Of a stretch of 64,000 nt of DNA, positions 1-8,196 are shown in pieces. Below the pieces are notes generated by a model. The model was given only the letters and a program-made list of their open reading frames with translations. It ran no database searches and was not told where the DNA came from. The stretch comes from Nocardia sp. CNY236. Lineage in GTDB: Bacteria; Actinomycetota; Actinomycetes; Mycobacteriales; Mycobacteriaceae. Position 1 is the first letter of the stretch; the number at the start of each line of letters is the position of its first letter. The translations under genes and the position numbers were made by a program. The DNA lies in assembly GCF_000482385.1 (NCBI RefSeq), contig NZ_AXVD01000003.1, positions 186,001-250,000 of the forward strand. Direction: 5' to 3'.

Positions 1-812
1 TTCGCGCGCGGGTGCGCTGGTGGCCGGGGAATCTGCGCGCCGGTGACACCCATATCCATCACATGGTGTTCGGGGTGATCCTGGTGCTGGTGTCCGGCAT
101 CGGCATGGTCGCGGCGTTCCCCAACGTGAGTTCGGCCACGGCGGCGGCGCTGGCCGCTGCCTTCGGCGTTGGGGCCGCGCTGGTCTTGGACGAGTTCGCT
201 TTGATCTTCTATCTGCGGGACGTGTACTGGGAGGAGCAGGGACGCACCTCGGTGGACGCGGTGTTCGTCGCCGTCGCGGTGACCGGATTGTTGCTGCTGG
301 GTTTCCATCCGCTGTGGATGCTGGACATCAACGACTTTCGGCGAGGTTCCAGCGCCGCGGTCGATATTTTCGTGATCGTGTTCGCGGCGGCCAACCTGGC
401 GTTGGCTGCGGTCGTCATCGCAAAGGGGAAGATTTGGACCGGCCTGTTCGGCATGTTCTTCTTGCCGCTTCTCGTGGTGGGGGCGTTGCGGTTGAGCCGA
501 CCCGGTGCGCCGTGGGCGCGCTGGCGCTATGCCGACCGCCGGCGTCTGATGTATCGGGCCATCGTCCGAGAACGACGCTATCGTCGGCCGGTGATTCGCG
601 CGAAGATCTTCGTGCAGGATCTGGTGGCGGGCAAACCCGATGTCGAGCATGTGCGCGAGGCGGCCGAGGCCGAGCTCGCCCGGCGAGTAGTGCCCGCGCC
701 ACCGGCGCCGCACCGTCACCACTCGTTGTGGCATGCCGCCGGTCACAGCGGCCCGACCTCTTCCGAACAGCCTGCCCCGCGGGACACGGTATCCGGCGAC
801 GAGAAGCATTGA
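1..812 (+). CDS. Integral membrane protein, 5' end cut off by window edge
   Basis: The reading frame is open through the left edge, so the start lies outside; the first possible start inside is a GTG at 12. Counted from there, about five hydrophobic segments are visible (roughly residues 19-36, 42-66, 81-98, 116-136 and 141-160), then an Arg-rich stretch and a Pro/His-rich hydrophilic tail ending around residue 266. [10 protein letters not shown] motif at 13-21 opens the first membrane segment and a DEFALIFYL motif lies near 60-68. I do not recognise a function; it resembles actinobacterial multi-pass proteins of unknown role. It is co-directional with rplS but separated by about 240 bp, so it is probably not in the same operon. 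Confidence 0.7.
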   Translation, partial: RARVRWWPGNLRAGDTHIHHMVFGVILVLVSGIGMVAAFPNVSSATAAALAAAFGVGAALVLDEFALIFYLRDVYWEEQGRTSVDAVFVAVAVTGLLLLGFHPLWMLDINDFRRGSSAAVDIFVIVFAAANLALAAVVIAKGKIWTGLFGMFFLPLLVVGALRLSRPGAPWARWRYADRRRLMYRAIVRERRYRRPVIRAKIFVQDLVAGKPDVEHVREAAEAELARRVVPAPPAPHRHHSLWHAAGHSGPTSSEQPAPRDTVSGDEKH

Positions 813-1056
813 TCGGTCCGCCAGCGCGCGAAACACGGCCGCGACCTGGGTCGGGCTGTGGTTACTCGATCGGACGATCGTCATCGCGGGGTGGGGAGCG
901 CGGGTCGATTTTTCTCGTCTCGGTCGATCTGACACAATGCACAGGTTGCCTGGGACGGTTCTCGGCCCGGAGCACCGCTATTCGGAGCATGAACCGGCCG
1001 AGCGCACACAGTGCCGCCAGGGTCCTCTGTTCGCGCGAAACCATGAAGGATGGACA

Positions 1057-1398
1057 ATGAACACCCTTGACTTCGTCGACGAGAAGTCGTTGCGCAGCGA
1101 CGTTCCCGACTTCCGACCGGGCGACACGCTGAACGTGCACGTGAAGGTCATCGAGGGCTCGAAGGAGCGCATCCAGGTCTTCAAGGGCGTCGTGATCCGC
1201 CGGCAGGGTGGTGGCATCCGGGAGACCTTCACCGTCCGCAAGGTGTCGTTCGGTGTCGGCGTGGAACGCACCTTCCCGGTACACAGCCCGAATATCGACC
1301 ACGTCGATGTCGTGACCCGTGGCGACGTCCGCCGCGCCAAGCTGTACTACCTGCGCGGCCTGCGCGGCAAGGCGGCCAAGATCAAAGAAAAGCGCTGA
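1057..1398 (+). CDS. rplS: 50S ribosomal protein L19
   Basis: Encodes 113 residues, the usual mycobacterial L19 length. L19 lies at the 30S-50S interface of the ribosome. The sequence shows the family signature throughout: an N-terminal [17 protein letters not shown] segment, the beta-barrel core [25 protein letters not shown], and the basic C-terminus [20 protein letters not shown]. The ATG at 1057 was chosen because it has a good ribosome binding site (GAAGGA, 1045-1050) six bases upstream and gives the canonical N-terminus; the frame stays open further upstream without homology. An inverted repeat that can form a hairpin follows the gene, before lepB. Confidence 0.97.
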   Translation: MNTLDFVDEKSLRSDVPDFRPGDTLNVHVKVIEGSKERIQVFKGVVIRRQGGGIRETFTVRKVSFGVGVERTFPVHSPNIDHVDVVTRGDVRRAKLYYLRGLRGKAAKIKEKR

Positions 1399-1428
1399 AC
1401 AGGCTGACTGTCCAGTAGATTCTTCTCG

Positions 1429-1462
1429 GCCCGGCGGGCGGACATGGGTTCGACCGCCGGGC
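1429..1462 (+). terminator. Hairpin between rplS and lepB
   Basis: Perfect 9-bp inverted repeat, GCCCGGCGG (1429-1437) and CCGCCGGGC (1454-1462), with a 16-base loop. There is no U-tract, which is common for actinobacterial terminators. The right arm directly abuts the TACTCT hexamer proposed as the lepB -10 element, so the hairpin may insulate lepB from rplS transcription. Confidence 0.5.
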
Positions 1463-1468
1463 TACTCT
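1463..1468 (+). promoter_or_regulatory. Candidate -10 element for leaderless lepB
   Basis: TACTCT fits the TANNNT consensus and lies exactly 7 nt before the GTG start of lepB, the spacing of leaderless mRNAs in this order. The bases just before the GTG contain no Shine-Dalgarno sequence. No convincing -35 is seen. Confidence 0.4.
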
Positions 1469-1475
1469 GTTCGCC

Positions 1476-2264
1476 GTGGCAGACGAAAGTGGGTCGGTGT
1501 CGATGTCCGAATCCGGCGACGACGGGGCGCGGCATGCGCGTGCCAAACGTACGCGGAAGAAGAAGCAGCGCCCGTTCTGGCAGGAGCTGCCGATCCTGAT
1601 CGTGATCGCGGGGGTGATCGCCGCACTGATGGTCACCTTCGTCGGCAGGCCGTATGTGATTCCGTCGGAGTCGATGCAGCCCACCCTGCACGGGTGCGCC
1701 GGATGTACCGGCGATCGCATATATGTGCAGAAGCTGAGCTACTACTGGGGTGACCCGCAGCCGGGCGATGTGGTGGTGTTCGTCGGCCCCCCTTCCTGGA
1801 ACACCCACTATCAGTCGATTCGTTCCGACAACACGGTCGTTCGCGGCGTGCAGAATTTCTTCGCCTTCTTCGGCTTCGTGCCGCCCGACGAGAACGATCT
1901 GGTCAAGCGAGTGATCGCGGTCGGCGGCCAGACTGTCGAGTGTTGCGATGCGCAGGGGCGGGTCATCGTCGACGGCAAGCCGCTCGATGAACCCTATGCC
2001 CGCTACGACGATCCGTATGTGCCGGGACGGCCCTACGGATCGGCTGGTGGTCGTGAGTTCGGGCCGGTGACGGTGCCCGAGGGACATTTGTGGGTGATGG
2101 GTGACAACCGCAATCAGTCCAGCGATTCGCGCGCGCATATCAGTGATTCCCCCGACTTGCGCGGCACGGTCCCGGTGGACAACGTCCGCGGCAAGGCGGT
2201 GGTCAAGATCTGGCCGCCGAGCCGGATCGGAACGGTGCGTTCGGAGAACCCGCAAACGGACTGA
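1476..2264 (+). CDS. lepB: Signal peptidase I
   Basis: Membrane-bound serine protease that cleaves signal peptides from Sec and Tat exported proteins. The 262-residue protein has a basic cytoplasmic N-terminus (RAKRTRKKK, residues 22-30), one transmembrane segment (about 39-57), then the S26 catalytic motifs: PSESMQPTL with nucleophile Ser66, LVKRVIAVGG with general base Lys144, and the C-terminal box GDNRNQSSDSR. Most of the chain beyond the membrane segment would face outside. Two insertions relative to short forms (a Cys pair HGCAGC after the Ser box and a Cys pair ECCD later) may form disulfides; this is inference. The GTG start is supported by a TANNNT hexamer 7 nt upstream. Same order as the tuberculosis rplS-lepB-rnhB block. 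Confidence 0.95.
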   Translation: MADESGSVSMSESGDDGARHARAKRTRKKKQRPFWQELPILIVIAGVIAALMVTFVGRPYVIPSESMQPTLHGCAGCTGDRIYVQKLSYYWGDPQPGDVVVFVGPPSWNTHYQSIRSDNTVVRGVQNFFAFFGFVPPDENDLVKRVIAVGGQTVECCDAQGRVIVDGKPLDEPYARYDDPYVPGRPYGSAGGREFGPVTVPEGHLWVMGDNRNQSSDSRAHISDSPDLRGTVPVDNVRGKAVVKIWPPSRIGTVRSENPQTD

Positions 2265-2288
2265 TCGTCGCGTTAGCAGGACAATTGG

Positions 2289-3050
2289 ATGGTGAATCGA
2301 GATCGGGTGTCCACAGCCACCGGTTGGCCGCCGCGCGTGGTGATGCGGCGGGCGGCCGGGCTGCGCACGCTCGAGGCGGCACTGACCCGCAGCGGGCTCG
2401 GACCCGTTGCGGGGGTGGACGAGGCCGGCCGGGGACCGTGCGCCGGGCCGCTGGTCGTCGCCGCGTGTGTCCTCTCCCCACGAGCGGATGACACGCTCAT
2501 AGGCTTGAACGATTCCAAGAAACTCGCCGAGGCGACTCGTGAGCAGCTGTATCCGGTGATCACGCGCCGGGCATTGGCATACACGATCGTCGTGATCCCG
2601 GCTGGGGAGATCGACACGCTCGGCGTCCATGTGGCCAATATCGAAGGAATGCGCCGGGCGGTCGCGGGACTGGGCCAGCGGCCGGGCTATGTGCTCACCG
2701 ACGGTTTTCGGGTACCGGGCATCCCCGTGCCATCCTTGCCGGTCATCGGTGGCGACGGCGCCGCAGCGTGTATCGCTGCGGCCAGCATCCTGGCCAAGGT
2801 CACCCGTGACCGAATCATGGTCGAACTGGACGAACAGCTACCCGGCTATGGCTTCGCCGGACACAAGGGCTACAACACGCCCGAGCATACGGCTGCGCTG
2901 CGTCGTCTCGGGCCGAGCAGCGAACATCGCCGATCATGGCGCAATGTGCGCGCTGCCGCCGCGACCGTGCGAGGTGGGACGCTGTTGGACGACTTCCCGC
3001 ACGGGCATGCGGCCGGCCGACTGGCTACCGATACCGCGCATGCGCGATGA
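2289..3050 (+). CDS. rnhB: Ribonuclease HII
   Basis: Removes RNA from RNA-DNA hybrids and misincorporated ribonucleotides from DNA. The carboxylate active site is complete: Asp44-Glu45 in GVDEAGRGP, Asp138 in VLTDGF and Asp174 in TRDRIM. The GRGP motif that recognises the ribo-deoxy junction is present. The ATG at 2289 gives 253 residues with about 37 residues before the core; a later ATG at codon 19 is also possible. The C-terminal tail (after about 225) is low in homology and His/Asp-rich. It sits 24 bp after lepB and 46 bp before the DUF2469 gene. Confidence 0.93.
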   Translation: MVNRDRVSTATGWPPRVVMRRAAGLRTLEAALTRSGLGPVAGVDEAGRGPCAGPLVVAACVLSPRADDTLIGLNDSKKLAEATREQLYPVITRRALAYTIVVIPAGEIDTLGVHVANIEGMRRAVAGLGQRPGYVLTDGFRVPGIPVPSLPVIGGDGAAACIAAASILAKVTRDRIMVELDEQLPGYGFAGHKGYNTPEHTAALRRLGPSSEHRRSWRNVRAAAATVRGGTLLDDFPHGHAAGRLATDTAHAR

Positions 3051-3096
3051 TGTCATCACACCACGCGACGCGGCGAGAAGGAGGATGTCCCACCCG

Positions 3097-3402
3097 ATGA
3101 GTGCCGAGGACCTCGAGAAGTACGAGACCGAGATGGAGCTCTCGCTGTATCGCGAGTACAAGGACATCGTTGGTCAGTTCTCGTATGTGGTGGAGACCGA
3201 GCGTCGTTTCTACCTCGCCAACTCCGTCGAATTGCGGCCACAGGACGCGGACGGCGAGGTGTACTTCGAGGTGCGGATGAGCGATGCATGGGTATGGGAC
3301 ATGTATCGCCCCGCTCGCTTCGTCAAACACGTTCGAGTGATCACCTTCAAAGACGTCAACATCGAAGAGTTGGAGAAGCCGGACCTGCGGTTGCCGGAGT
3401 AG
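3097..3402 (+). CDS. DUF2469 protein (Rv2901c-like)
   Basis: A 101-residue acidic protein matching, from memory, the conserved actinobacterial DUF2469 family (Rv2901c, also 101 residues, same MSAEDLEKYETEMEL start). The function is unknown. Conserved core: YREYKDIVGQFSYVVETERRFYLANSVEL, then AWVWDMYRPARFVKHVRVITFKDVNIEEL. The frame is open far upstream, but the homologous N-terminus begins at the ATG at 3097; another ATG at 3085 sits directly on the AGGAGG (3079-3084) and is too close to use it. Lies between rnhB and yraN, as in mycobacteria. Confidence 0.92.
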   Translation: MSAEDLEKYETEMELSLYREYKDIVGQFSYVVETERRFYLANSVELRPQDADGEVYFEVRMSDAWVWDMYRPARFVKHVRVITFKDVNIEELEKPDLRLPE

Positions 3403-3508
3403 CCGGTGCAACGCGGCGAGTTTCCACAGGAGCACGCTGATCCACAGGTGTTGTTTTGGCCCAGCGTGATGCAGCCGAACCGAGTCGAGCCTGTCGCAGA
3501 CTCGACTG

Positions 3509-3865
3509 GTGACACACAGACAGGCGCTCGGCGCGCAGGGAGAGCAGTTGGCGGCCGAATTTCTCTGTGCCGCGGGGATGGAGGTTCTCGACCGCAACTG
3601 GCGCTGCCGGTACGGGGAGCTCGATCTGATCGTCCGCGACGGGCATGTGACGGCCTTCGTCGAGGTGAAAACGCGTTCTGGCTTTCGCTATGGAGTGCCG
3701 GCCGAATCGGTCACCGCCGGTAAGCGACAGCGGATTCGACGGCTCGCGCTGCAGTGGTTGGCCGAGCAAGGTGGGCCGTGGCGACGCATTCGGTTCGACG
3801 TGGTGTCCGTGCTTGCGTTGCCCGGACGCGTTCCGGTCATCGAACACTTCGAGGCGGTGTTCTGA
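3509..3865 (+). CDS. YraN family (UPF0102) nuclease-like protein
   Basis: A 118-residue protein with the UPF0102 core: GEQLAAEFLCAAGMEVLDRNWRC, then the restriction-endonuclease-like GELDLIVRDG...AFVEVKTRS (the Glu-Asp-ExK arrangement of PD-(D/E)XK enzymes). It is probably a Holliday-junction or DNA-end processing nuclease, but no role is proven for the family that I know of. The GTG start at 3509 gives the conserved N-terminus (MTHRQALGAQGE). Its stop codon TGA is directly followed by the ATG of comM, which implies coupled translation; yraN-comM-dprA is a widely conserved trio linked to DNA processing. Confidence 0.9.
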   Translation: MTHRQALGAQGEQLAAEFLCAAGMEVLDRNWRCRYGELDLIVRDGHVTAFVEVKTRSGFRYGVPAESVTAGKRQRIRRLALQWLAEQGGPWRRIRFDVVSVLALPGRVPVIEHFEAVF

Positions 3866-5374
3866 ATGGTGCTCGGCCGTGCGCATTCGGTGGCGGTCTC
3901 CGGTGTCGAGGGCGTGATCGTCGAGATCGAGGCGGATATCGGACAAGGGCTGCCGGCCATCCATCTGGTCGGCCTGCCCGACACCGCCCTACAGGAATCC
4001 CGCGACCGAGTGCGCTCGGCCGTGGCGAATTCGGGGGAGAAGTGGCCGGACACCCGGGTGATCCTGGCCTTGTCTCCGGCGACATTGCCCAAGCTGGGCA
4101 GCGTGTACGACCTGGCACTGGCGGTCGCGGTGCTGCACGCCTCCGGCTGCGTCCCGGGCGAGCGGCTGGCGAAAACGATCCTGCTCGGTGAACTCGCGCT
4201 GGACGGGCGAGTACGCCGCGTGCGTGGTGTACTGCCCGCGGTGATCGCCGCGCGCACCGCGGGAAGGGCGGCCGTCGTGGTACCGGAGGCGACGTTGGCC
4301 GAAGCAGCATTGGTCACCGGTATCGAGGTCTATGGTGCGAGCAGCCTGCGCGAGGTGGTGTCCTGGTTGTGCGGCCGAGGAACGCTCACCGTGCCAGAAA
4401 GCAACTCTCCTGCCCCGGTGCGCGCGGGTGGCGATTTGAGCGAGGTGACCGGGCAGGAGGAGGCCCGCTGGGCGCTGGAGGTGGCCGCTGGAGGTGGACA
4501 TCATCTGCTCCTGACCGGCCCGCCCGGCATTGGAAAGACGATGCTGGCACAACGCCTTCCGAGCCTGTTGCCACCCCTGGCCGAGCCCGAGGCGCTGGAA
4601 GTGACCGCGATCCATTCGATGGCGGGCGCACTGTCCGACGATCACCCCTTGGTCACCGCGGCGCCTTTCGTTGCCCCGCACCACTCGACGTCGATCACCG
4701 CCATGATCGGCGGTGGCTCCGGGATCGCACGGCCGGGTGCGGTGAGCCGGGCGCACCGCGGCGTCCTGTTCCTCGACGAGTGCGCAGAAATCGGGGCGAA
4801 GGTGCTCGATGCGTTGCGTACGCCGTTGGAAGAGGGGGAGGTGCGCATCGCTCGGCGCGACGGCGTGGCCCGGTATCCGGCGCGCTTTCAGCTCGTACTG
4901 GCGGCGAATCCCTGCCCGTGTGCCCCAGCCCGGGACGTCGACTGCGTGTGCGCGCCGCTGGCCCGGCGACGTTATCTCGGAAAGCTGTCCGGTCCGCTCA
5001 TGGACCGCGTCGACATTCGGGTACGGATGTACGGGGAGTCCAGCGCTGCGTTCGGTACCGCTGTGGCCGAGAGCAGCGAGGTGGTCCGCGCCCGGGTCGC
5101 TCGCGCCCGGGAGGCGGCCGCGGCGCGCTGGCGCGAGTACGGGTGGCTGACGAACGCCGATGTGCCCGGACATGTCCTGCGCCAGCGGTACCGTTTGCCA
5201 CGAGAATCGCTCGCGCCCGTCGAAGGTGCGCTTCAGCGCGGTCGCCTCTCCGCGCGCGGCGCAGACCGCGCTATCCGTGTGGCGTGGACCATCTGCGATC
5301 TGCGGGGTGGCGACATACCATCCGCGCAGGATGTGGTGCTCGCATTGAACTTTCGCCAGCGAGACCCGGAATGA
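3866..5374 (+). CDS. comM: ComM/YifB family AAA+ ATPase (Mg-chelatase-like)
   Basis: Hexameric AAA+ helicase that, in bacteria where it has been studied, drives branch migration during natural transformation. The N-terminal Lon-protease-like domain (residues 1-165, with EIEADIGQGLPAIHLVGLPD) has no protease role. The AAA core has Walker A GPPGIGKTM (about 217-225), Walker B VLFLDEC (about 300-306), and a zinc-finger-like insertion with Cys clusters (NPCPCAPARDVDCVC). The C-terminal Mg-chelatase domain ends at 502 residues, the normal length. It begins one base after the yraN stop and its stop overlaps the dprA start (ATGA, 5371-5374), so the three genes form one translation-coupled operon. 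Confidence 0.94.
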   Translation: MVLGRAHSVAVSGVEGVIVEIEADIGQGLPAIHLVGLPDTALQESRDRVRSAVANSGEKWPDTRVILALSPATLPKLGSVYDLALAVAVLHASGCVPGERLAKTILLGELALDGRVRRVRGVLPAVIAARTAGRAAVVVPEATLAEAALVTGIEVYGASSLREVVSWLCGRGTLTVPESNSPAPVRAGGDLSEVTGQEEARWALEVAAGGGHHLLLTGPPGIGKTMLAQRLPSLLPPLAEPEALEVTAIHSMAGALSDDHPLVTAAPFVAPHHSTSITAMIGGGSGIARPGAVSRAHRGVLFLDECAEIGAKVLDALRTPLEEGEVRIARRDGVARYPARFQLVLAANPCPCAPARDVDCVCAPLARRRYLGKLSGPLMDRVDIRVRMYGESSAAFGTAVAESSEVVRARVARAREAAAARWREYGWLTNADVPGHVLRQRYRLPRESLAPVEGALQRGRLSARGADRAIRVAWTICDLRGGDIPSAQDVVLALNFRQRDPE

Positions 5375-6567
5375 GCGGGGCGTCGTGTGGGAAGGATGGT
5401 GCGACTACGGTTGCCCGCCCGAATGTCGGTGACCCCGATGCTCGACGGTTGGCGTGGGTGTATCTGTCGCGGGTCGTACTGGGTCCATGCCCAGCCCTGT
5501 CGGCTCTGATCGACGCTGTCGGAGTTCTCGAAGCGGCGCGGGCTGTACGCGAGTGCGCGCTGCCGGAATCTCTGCGCGCTCCGACTGCTCGGCGTCGCGA
5601 ACTCGACTTGGCTGCACAGGATCTGGAGACCGTCGAGCGGCTCGGTGGGCGGGTGATCACGCCGGACGACCCGGAATGGCCGGCATGGCGCATGCTGGGC
5701 CTCGCTCGACTCGACCCGGGGCACGATCGGGAGGCCGGTGCGCCGCTGGTGCTGTGGGTGCGCGGCACACGCTCCGCGCTGGAGTCGACCGATCGCGCGG
5801 TGGCGGTGGTGGGCGCACGGTGCAGCACCGGATACGGCAGTCGCGTCACCGGTGAGATCGCTGGTGATCTTGCGGCGCAGGGATGGACCATTGTTTCCGG
5901 GGCAGCCTTCGGGATCGACAGCACGGCGCATCGAGCTGCGCTCGCCGTCGCGGGCACGACCATTGCGGTGCTTGCATGCGGCATCGACCGGGCCTACCCG
6001 GCGCAGCATGCGCGTCTTCTGGCAGAGATTGCTGAATCCGGTCTGGTGGTCAGCGAATATCCGCCCGGCATCACCGCGCGTAAGCATCAATTCCTCGCCC
6101 GGAACCGACTCATCGCCACTTTGGCCGCTGGGGTGCTCGTTGTCGAGGCGGGGCGGCGCAGCGGTGCGCGCAACACCATCAAATGGGCTCGCCGCCTCGG
6201 CCGTCCGGCCATGGCCGTGCCCGGTCCGGTGACGTCGGCGGCCTCGATCGGCTGTCATCGAATGATACGTGACACCGAAGCCGTTCTGGTTACCGGTGCG
6301 CACGATGTGGTCGACGAGGCCGGTCCATTGCGGTTGCCTGTGGTCGACGCTGAGGTGGCGGACATTGGTCCAGCGGATCGCCTTTGTGGAGTCGAGGCTG
6401 ACGTTTTCGCTACGCTCCCGAAGCGTGGGTCTTCGATTCCGCTGGAAGTGGCAAAGAATTGCGGGCTTCCGATCGCTACGGTCCGCGCTGCACTCGCTGC
6501 ACTCGAACTGGCCGGTCTGGTCGTAGTCGATGACAGTGGTTGGCGGCGGGCGCCGCGCGTTGGGTGA
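5371..6567 (+). CDS. dprA: DNA-processing protein DprA
   Basis: Rossmann-fold protein that binds incoming single-stranded DNA and loads RecA. In 398 residues it has an N-terminal helical region, the Rossmann core with VAVVGARCSTGYGSRV, IVSGAAFGIDSTAHRAAL (about residue 175), AVLACGIDRAYPAQH, and a winged-helix C-terminal domain (LEVAKNCGLPIATVRAALAALELAGLV). The start is the ATG at 5371, which overlaps the comM stop by 4 bases; a longer open frame upstream is the shadow of comM. The AEAGRRSGARNT segment (VVEAGRRSGA) is the usual DprA glycine-rich loop. The operon seems to end here; the next gene has its own promoter-like hexamer. Confidence 0.94.
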   Translation: MSGASCGKDGATTVARPNVGDPDARRLAWVYLSRVVLGPCPALSALIDAVGVLEAARAVRECALPESLRAPTARRRELDLAAQDLETVERLGGRVITPDDPEWPAWRMLGLARLDPGHDREAGAPLVLWVRGTRSALESTDRAVAVVGARCSTGYGSRVTGEIAGDLAAQGWTIVSGAAFGIDSTAHRAALAVAGTTIAVLACGIDRAYPAQHARLLAEIAESGLVVSEYPPGITARKHQFLARNRLIATLAAGVLVVEAGRRSGARNTIKWARRLGRPAMAVPGPVTSAASIGCHRMIRDTEAVLVTGAHDVVDEAGPLRLPVVDAEVADIGPADRLCGVEADVFATLPKRGSSIPLEVAKNCGLPIATVRAALAALELAGLVVVDDSGWRRAPRVG

Positions 6568-6641
6568 TAGCGTCCGGTCGGCCTTGCGGCGTGCTCACTG
6601 GTCGTGGGTGTTGATGCTCCGCTGGGTCAGCTGGGGCCGGA

Positions 6642-6647
6642 TATCAT
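6642..6647 (+). promoter_or_regulatory. Candidate -10 element for the AAC(6')-like gene
   Basis: TATCAT, 6 nt before the ATG at 6654. It supports that ATG, rather than the GTG at 6648, as a leaderless start. No Shine-Dalgarno is present. Confidence 0.4.
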
Positions 6648-6653
6648 GTGCCC

Positions 6654-7100
6654 ATGACCATGATCCACCGGTGCGGTGTGGCAGACCTGGACGATCTGGC
6701 GGCGATGCGAATGCGACTGTGGCCGGGCAGCACAGTGGCCGAGCATCGTGCCGAGGTCGGTGACCAATACGGTGGTTCCCGTTCTGCCGCAGCGTTTCTG
6801 GCTCGGGACGACGGTGGCGCGGTTGTCGGGTTCAGCGAGGCCACGCTCCGCCACGACTACGTGAACGGATGTGATACGTCCCCGGTTGCGTTCCTCGAGG
6901 GGATCTATGTAGTCCCGGCATTCCGCGAACGCGGCACCGCTCGGGCATTGTGTAGTGCCGTTGAAGCATGGGGCCGCGACAACGGCTGCACCGAGCTCGG
7001 TTCAGACGTCTTGCTGGACAACCTCACCAGCCACAAAATGCACGCCGCTCTCGGCTTCGATGAGCGTGAACGCGTCATCTACTACCGAAAGTTGCTTTGA
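6654..7100 (+). CDS. Aminoglycoside 6'-N-acetyltransferase, AAC(6')-I type GNAT
   Basis: Would acetylate the 6'-amino group of aminoglycosides such as kanamycin, tobramycin or amikacin with acetyl-CoA. The 148-residue protein follows, from memory, the chromosomal AAC(6')-Iy/Ih subfamily nearly end to end: LWPG near the N-terminus, then RHDYVNGCDTSPVAFLEGIYV, the acetyl-CoA loop PAFRERGTARAL (RxxGxA), the ASD-like GSDVLLDN, and the C-terminal HKMHAALGFDERERVIYYRK. The family motif HDYVNGCD-SPV-FLEG is unusual in other GNATs, so the assignment is stronger than a generic acetyltransferase call. Substrates are not shown by sequence. It stands alone after the dprA operon and before a 475-bp gap. 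Confidence 0.82.
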   Translation: MTMIHRCGVADLDDLAAMRMRLWPGSTVAEHRAEVGDQYGGSRSAAAFLARDDGGAVVGFSEATLRHDYVNGCDTSPVAFLEGIYVVPAFRERGTARALCSAVEAWGRDNGCTELGSDVLLDNLTSHKMHAALGFDERERVIYYRKLL

Positions 7101-7575
7101 CAGCTGGCGGCGAGGTAGCCATAAGGGTGCATGGCTGCAGGGTTGCAAGGCGGGCGAGTTCGACAACCTGACCGCTTGACGTCATTGTCAGGTGGATCAA
7201 CGAAACTTCTGTGTCTTGGCGAACGTGGCTGTACTCGGCTCGAATTTGCAATCGGATGTGCCGATTCTGCGCGTGGGCGAGTGGATCAGAGGTCGGGGAC
7301 CCAGGTGCCGTGGAAGCCACTGGGGACCACTCAGATGCAGCGGCGTTGTGGTGGGTGGTGCGTCGGTCATCGCCTGGTTCTCCTGTCGATGGATCGGCCG
7401 TGCCAGAATGCCGCGCTCACCAGCGCAGAAACAGTCTTGTCTTTGCCGATGCCGTCAGTCGATCGGAGAACCCGCTGCATACGGTGTCACAAAGTGGAGC
7501 CGCCTGGCGGCGCCGGAGATAGGGAGGGAGTGGGTCGAGGGTGCACTCCAGGTGCACGTCGGCGAATGGGGCTGG
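7101..7575. other. Intergenic gap with no recognised gene
   Basis: 475 bp between the acetyltransferase and the convergent response regulator. Open frames here have no recognisable product or start site. The only structure seen is a direct repeat of GGTGCAC (7540-7546 and 7551-7557) near the 3' end of the regulator gene. No tRNA-like fold or terminator was found. Confidence 0.5.
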
Positions 7576-8196
7576 CTAGATCCACCCCTTCTCGCGGGCT
7601 TTGACAGCGGCCTCGTAGCGGTTGGACACCCCGAGCTTGGCCATGGCCGAGGACAGGTAGTTGCGGGTGGTCCCTGGCGATAGGTGAGCGCGTCGAGCGA
7701 TGTCTTCGACAGGTGCACCGTCGATAGCGTATTCCAGGACATCGGCCTCGCGGGGGGTGAGAACGGTGTCGCCGGCGCTGATGGCTTCTGCGGCCAACTC
7801 GGGGTCGACGTAGCGTCCGCCGCGATGGACGGTGCGAATCACCTCGGCCAGCGTCGCCGCCGAGGTCGTCTTCGGCAGAAAGCCACGGACACCGGCGGCG
7901 AGGGCTCGTTTCAGGTATCCGGGTCTACCATGGCTGGTCACGATCACGGTGACTGCGCCCGGAGTGAGGCGCTGAAGTTCGATGGCGGTTTCGATGCCGT
8001 CGATGCCGGGCATCTGCAGATCGATGACGGCCACCGCGACTGGGGCGCCGCTGTCGGCGCGGAGACGCCACGCCGCGACCAGCTCCTCACCTGAGCTCAC
8101 GTGCTCGACGACCTCGAGATCGGTTTCGAGATCGAGCATGGTTGCCAACGCGGTCCGAACGAGGTTTTCGTCATCTGCGAGAAATAGGGTAATCAC
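7576..8196 (-). CDS. NarL/FixJ-type response regulator
   Basis: A 206-residue two-component regulator. The receiver domain has the acidic pocket LADDE (7-10), phospho-acceptor Asp59 in VIDLQMPGIDG, the switch Thr in VTSHG and Lys in LPKTTS; the C-terminal LuxR-type HTH reads LTPREADVLEYAIDGAPVEDIARRAHLSPGTTRNYLSS. This arrangement is close to DesR-like regulators. The start is the GTG at 8196, with GGGAG a few bases upstream lying inside the end of the kinase gene; the two genes overlap by 26 bp. A longer open frame upstream has no homology. It is the last gene of a four-gene ABC-exporter operon, so it probably controls that transporter. Confidence 0.92.
   Translation of the reverse strand: MITLFLADDENLVRTALATMLDLETDLEVVEHVSSGEELVAAWRLRADSGAPVAVAVIDLQMPGIDGIETAIELQRLTPGAVTVIVTSHGRPGYLKRALAAGVRGFLPKTTSAATLAEVIRTVHRGGRYVDPELAAEAISAGDTVLTPREADVLEYAIDGAPVEDIARRAHLSPGTTRNYLSSAMAKLGVSNRYEAAVKAREKGWI

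Noticed and set aside
1347-2630. A 427-residue minus-strand frame opposite lepB
   Set aside because: Antisense of lepB with no domain features.
7131-7683. Possible small genes in the gap after the AAC(6')-like gene
   Set aside because: Two overlapping frames, neither with a ribosome binding site or recognisable product; both run into the antisense of the response regulator.
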